From Elysia marginata (lineage: Eukaryota > Mollusca > Gastropoda > Plakobranchidae): a stretch of DNA of 22,118 nucleotides. The stretch lies in contig BMAT01001854.1 in the NCBI GenBank assembly GCA_019649035.1, positions 210,393 to 232,510 of the forward strand. Direction: 5' to 3'. Of this stretch, positions 19,576 to 22,118 are shown piece by piece (within the stretch, counting starts at the first letter, position 1; each line of letters begins with the position of its first letter). Under the pieces are notes generated by a model. The model was not told where the DNA came from. It made no database searches and worked only from the letters and a program-made list of their open reading frames with translations. The translations under genes and the position numbers were made by a program.

Positions 19576-19777
19576 CGATGGATGGATTGCATCCTTGAGT
19601 CATGTAGACTATGAATATGAGATCTTTGATTTTGAGGACTAGATGAGCTTTTTAGAGCGGCTGTAGAGCTCGATACTTGATCGGCAAACTTCCGCAGAAG
19701 ACGCAAGTAGCCTAGATCTGTTTAAAGTACTTTACGGATATCCTCTTTTTTCCCTCTCGCCCTCTCGGTTAAGGAAC

Positions 19778-19930
19778 CTACAGTATGTATTTGTTTCCGC
19801 TGTTGTCATTCCGACTGTTTCCATATGCTGTGTCGTCAGCCAGACTTTTCCAGGGCTGAGGGTCAATGTCTGCCAAATTCATGTCTCGCTTGCAGTCGTC
19901 CATGTATCTCAGCTTATATTTGTCGGATTC
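19778..19930 (-). pseudogene. Fragment of non-LTR retrotransposon reverse transcriptase ORF (C-terminal tail)
   Basis: The minus-strand frame from 19930 to a TAG at 19780-19778 reads ESDKYKLRYMDDCKRDMNL, then DIDPQPWKSLADD. The pattern R-Y-M/K-D-x-C-K-R-D-M, then a Trp preceding a short acidic helix, is characteristic of the segment after the reverse transcriptase domain in RTE/BovB-like and related elements (recognised by pattern, not searched). Sequence beyond ADD has lost similarity. There is no full ORF, target duplication or 3' tail, so it is a relic. Confidence 0.55.
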
Positions 19931-19969
19931 CGATCATCATTCATGCTTCTGTAAGGTGACTTAACCAGC

Positions 19970-20620
19970 GACATCTACATATGAAGTGCCCCTTGAATGC
20001 AGATAACGAGACAGCGGCCACAACAATATTGCAGAGGCTGTGAACCAACAACTCACCCACAGCCCAAACAGTGTTGTTCTCATCACCGGCGGCCTGAACA
20101 GTTAACACTTGCATGCTGGACCCTTACATCCCTCGATCCCATGTGGACTGCCCGACGGAGAACAACAGATTCTAGGTAAGTGCTACGAGAACATCAACAA
20201 TGCATACAAGTCAAAACAATTGCCGAGTCTGCGATACAGCAACTACCTGATGACTGAGCTCTTACGCACCTATAAAATATTATGAAAAAGGCTTCTATAA
20301 GTAAGGAAATAAAATTTTGTGATGGGGATGGCTGTGAAAAATTGTGTGGATGTTTAGAGTGTACCGATCGGAATGTACGAGTATTTCACGATAACTGCCC
20401 AGATATAGATGCGCTCGGTGAGTTTACTGACTTTGTAAAACCATGTGAGTCCATATACAATTTAGAAAACAAAAAAGTTAAATGCTTTTCTAACAATAAA
20501 CCGTGGAGCATCAAATATATAAAAGAGGTAATTAATGCAAAGAAAACAACTGGTGCCAAGGGAGATGTGAAATGCAGGGAAGACTTTTCCCACAAGATAG
20601 ACAATAAGTCAGACCAATAA
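19970..20620 (+). pseudogene. Decayed non-LTR retrotransposon: end of APE endonuclease and linker to RT
   Basis: In the frame from 20013, IAEAVNQQLTHSPNSVVLIT is followed by a stop at 20103-20105, then CYENINNAYKSKQLPSL and further residues to a stop at 20283-20285. A -1 shift continues into a 112-residue open frame (20282-20620) with CGCLECTDRN, VFHDNCPDID and NKPWSIKYIKEVINAKK. These are recognisable as the C-terminal part of the APE-type endonuclease and the linker with its NKPW motif before the reverse transcriptase in Jockey/Rex/RTE-like elements. The usual SDH active-site region reads SNY here, so the enzyme is dead. The RT domain itself is absent. It is a relic, not a host gene. Confidence 0.65.
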
Positions 20621-20812
20621 GGGTGAGCAGCATAAAAAAAGTTCAAACCTATTTTTAAAAATTCAACCTCTTGGTGTTCTTATGCAACAAGTTTATCTTG
20701 GTTGTTCATGAGCTTGTTGTGACATTTCATGTTATTACCGGGTTACCCATCACTAATGTAGAGAGGCGGAGCCAACTCAAAGCTTACGTTACCGTCCTCC
20801 TATGGTCGCCGT

Positions 20813-20851
20813 GGCGCATCGTATCTATAATGAACAAAGAAACGATGCGCC
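20813..20851. repeat. Short perfect inverted repeat
   Basis: GGCGCATCGT (20813-20822) and ACGATGCGCC (20842-20851) form a 10-bp stem with a 19-nt loop. It lies downstream of the retrotransposon relic. No function is evident. Confidence 0.6.
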
Positions 20852-21922
20852 CGGCTCTCATTCTATCGGGGAGTTAAGGATTTTGTTTGGTGTATTTAGG
20901 TAGGGCCTCAGCTAAAATTAAGCCAATGATTTTAAAAGTAGATCAAATGAAGAAACGTCTATAGAAACAAAAGCTGAGTCAATGGCTGTGTAGTGTTTAC
21001 TACCAGGGCGTGGAGAAGCAGAAGGGAAAATTCCCTAGGTCATGTGATAAAAGTCTGACCTTTTCGAGTGCAAATTAATTTTGGGGGCGTTTTTTTGGGA
21101 AGCTACACCCTTTTCTTTAGAAAATTACGGAAACCGCTCATTTTGCTACTCCCACAACAAATTTCATTTGCCCAGGTTCCAGTTGGTCTCAATCTTATCT
21201 CTAATTGGCAAAGACCGGCCGCCAAGACCTGTCAAGAGTCAAATTGAAATCCAATCGAGCCAGATGTCCACGCGCAAGGTAACAGTTGCGTCATGAGCAA
21301 TGGCCCTGTTGTAGTAGCCACAGCGGTGCACGTCGTCAGCGAAAAACGGAAATTGCAGGGCAGAATGACTTCAAAGTACATTATTCAATAGCGTCTGATC
21401 GAGACATGAAAAATTACGGATTTCATGGTATTTATAAATATTTTGAAAAACATGTTTCCAAAGTCATTATTATATGTAAAATTGTTTTTGGGCTCCGTTT
21501 TTTTTTTGTAAAACAAGGTCTAAACATTTTGTTTTGACACGGGAATTCCATTTATGTTAATTGGAAATAAAATGCAGGTGTTTTAAAACTTTTTTGTAAT
21601 CCTGCCAAGTAGTGTGTAAAAGGTGTGAAATTCGGCCAGGCTAATGATCAGAACGTTCCACTGCAGCTGGCAGTCAGGCACCGGGTCAGCTGGGGCTCTG
21701 ATTGGTTCTGAGCTGACGCCTGGGTAGGTCAGTTACATACGATCAGTAGCAGGTAACACTGCCCTGTGAATCTTTGAAGTAGCGGCGCTGGGACGTCATA
21801 CTAGGTGTGATGTAGTATGGTCTAGCTATGCATGTTACTTATGGCATGTTGTGATTGAATTTGCTGTAAAACGAATGTGCTATGTGTGATGGCTTGTGAT
21901 GGCCAACTCATGCTGTCAGGGG

Positions 21923-21977
21923 AAAAAGTCACACGACATTGGGCAAAAAGTCACAGACTTAGTCAGTGTGACTTTTT
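21923..21977. repeat. Inverted repeat with an extra direct copy
   Basis: AAAAAGTCACAC (21923-21934) is perfectly complementary to GTGTGACTTTTT (21966-21977). A further direct copy of AAAAAGTCACA lies in the loop at about 21945. It may be a mobile-element end or a chance structure. Confidence 0.5.
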
Positions 21978-22118
21978 ACTCCGGGTCCAGAAAATGAAGT
22001 ATACAATTGAAGTGAATAGGTTAATATTCTTTTTGTGTGTTTAATGCTTGCTTAATAGCTTTTAGGAAGAGATGACTAATGCTTCTGGTTCTGTGTCTAT
22101 GTTTGAACTTTTATTTTG

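Larger units (their letters stand above)
20621..22118. other. Right-hand non-coding region
   Basis: Apart from the two inverted repeats there is no recognisable gene. A moderately GC-rich part at about 21655-21810 has an ATTGG (CCAAT-type) motif near 21701 and a GACGTCA (CRE-like) motif near 21793. It could be a promoter for a gene beyond the window, but there is no downstream exon to support this. Confidence 0.35.

Noticed and set aside
19326-19706. Open frames rich in Leu, Ser, Gln or His on both strands
   Set aside because: They are translations of the triplet microsatellite and have no domain or splice support.
20282-20620. 112-residue open frame as a possible small cysteine-containing host protein
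   Set aside because: Its motifs (NKPW, VFHDNC) and the frame-shifted upstream sequence fit a retrotransposon endonuclease-to-RT linker, so it is treated as part of a relic.
20671-20877. 68-codon plus-strand open frame starting MVFLCNK
   Set aside because: No recognised domain; it overlaps an inverted repeat and follows a transposon relic, so there is no support as a gene.
1-22118. CRISPR arrays, operons, phage or bacterial mobile elements
   Set aside because: The window shows spliced animal-type gene structure and no spaced direct-repeat arrays or prokaryotic gene clusters.

Overview
The window looks like animal nuclear DNA, most likely from a gastropod mollusc. The evidence is AT-rich sequence, many GT-AG introns, one long gene spread over about 15.5 kb, a tRNA-derived SINE, fragments of non-LTR retrotransposons, and an AGATCT/CTAGA-rich simple repeat of the kind common in heterobranch snails and sea slugs. 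The species assignment is inference. Nothing looks bacterial or viral.

Positions 15664 down to 130, minus strand, hold the main content: 17 internal coding exons of one gene. When the splice sites are read from the sequence, the exons join in one open frame of 2,048 codons, and all 16 splice junctions are phase-compatible. The protein is a very large multi-zinc-finger protein with about 31 fingers (30 C2H2 and one C2HC), separated by acidic and Ser/Pro-rich linkers. It is presumably a nuclear DNA- or chromatin-binding regulator. I do not recognise a specific ortholog, so no symbol is given. The 5' end is uncertain: translation may begin at an ATG inside the first recognised exon (15594) or in an exon not identified. 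The 3' end runs up to or beyond the window edge.

The fingers fall into two sequence classes. One has a tryptophan in the recognition-helix region. The other has CPY/CDY signatures and is arranged in five tandem pairs at the C-terminal end. Four introns cut a finger at the same place, between the two zinc-binding histidines and in phase 0, which suggests growth by duplication of exon modules.

Positions 15665-18520 are the upstream part. A presumed first intron contains a perfect 55-bp tandem duplication and an AGATCT-rich stretch. A relatively CpG-rich segment at about 17600-18520 is the best promoter candidate.

Positions 18521-22118 have no convincing host gene. They contain a compound triplet microsatellite (about 19398-19575), a minus-strand fragment resembling the C-terminal tail of a retrotransposon reverse transcriptase ORF, a plus-strand decayed fragment of a non-LTR element spanning the end of its APE-type endonuclease and the linker before the reverse transcriptase, and a few inverted repeats. 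Within the introns of the main gene there are a SINE flanked by a 13-bp target-site duplication, two related MITE-like repeats, and a small duplication that copies a 5' splice site.
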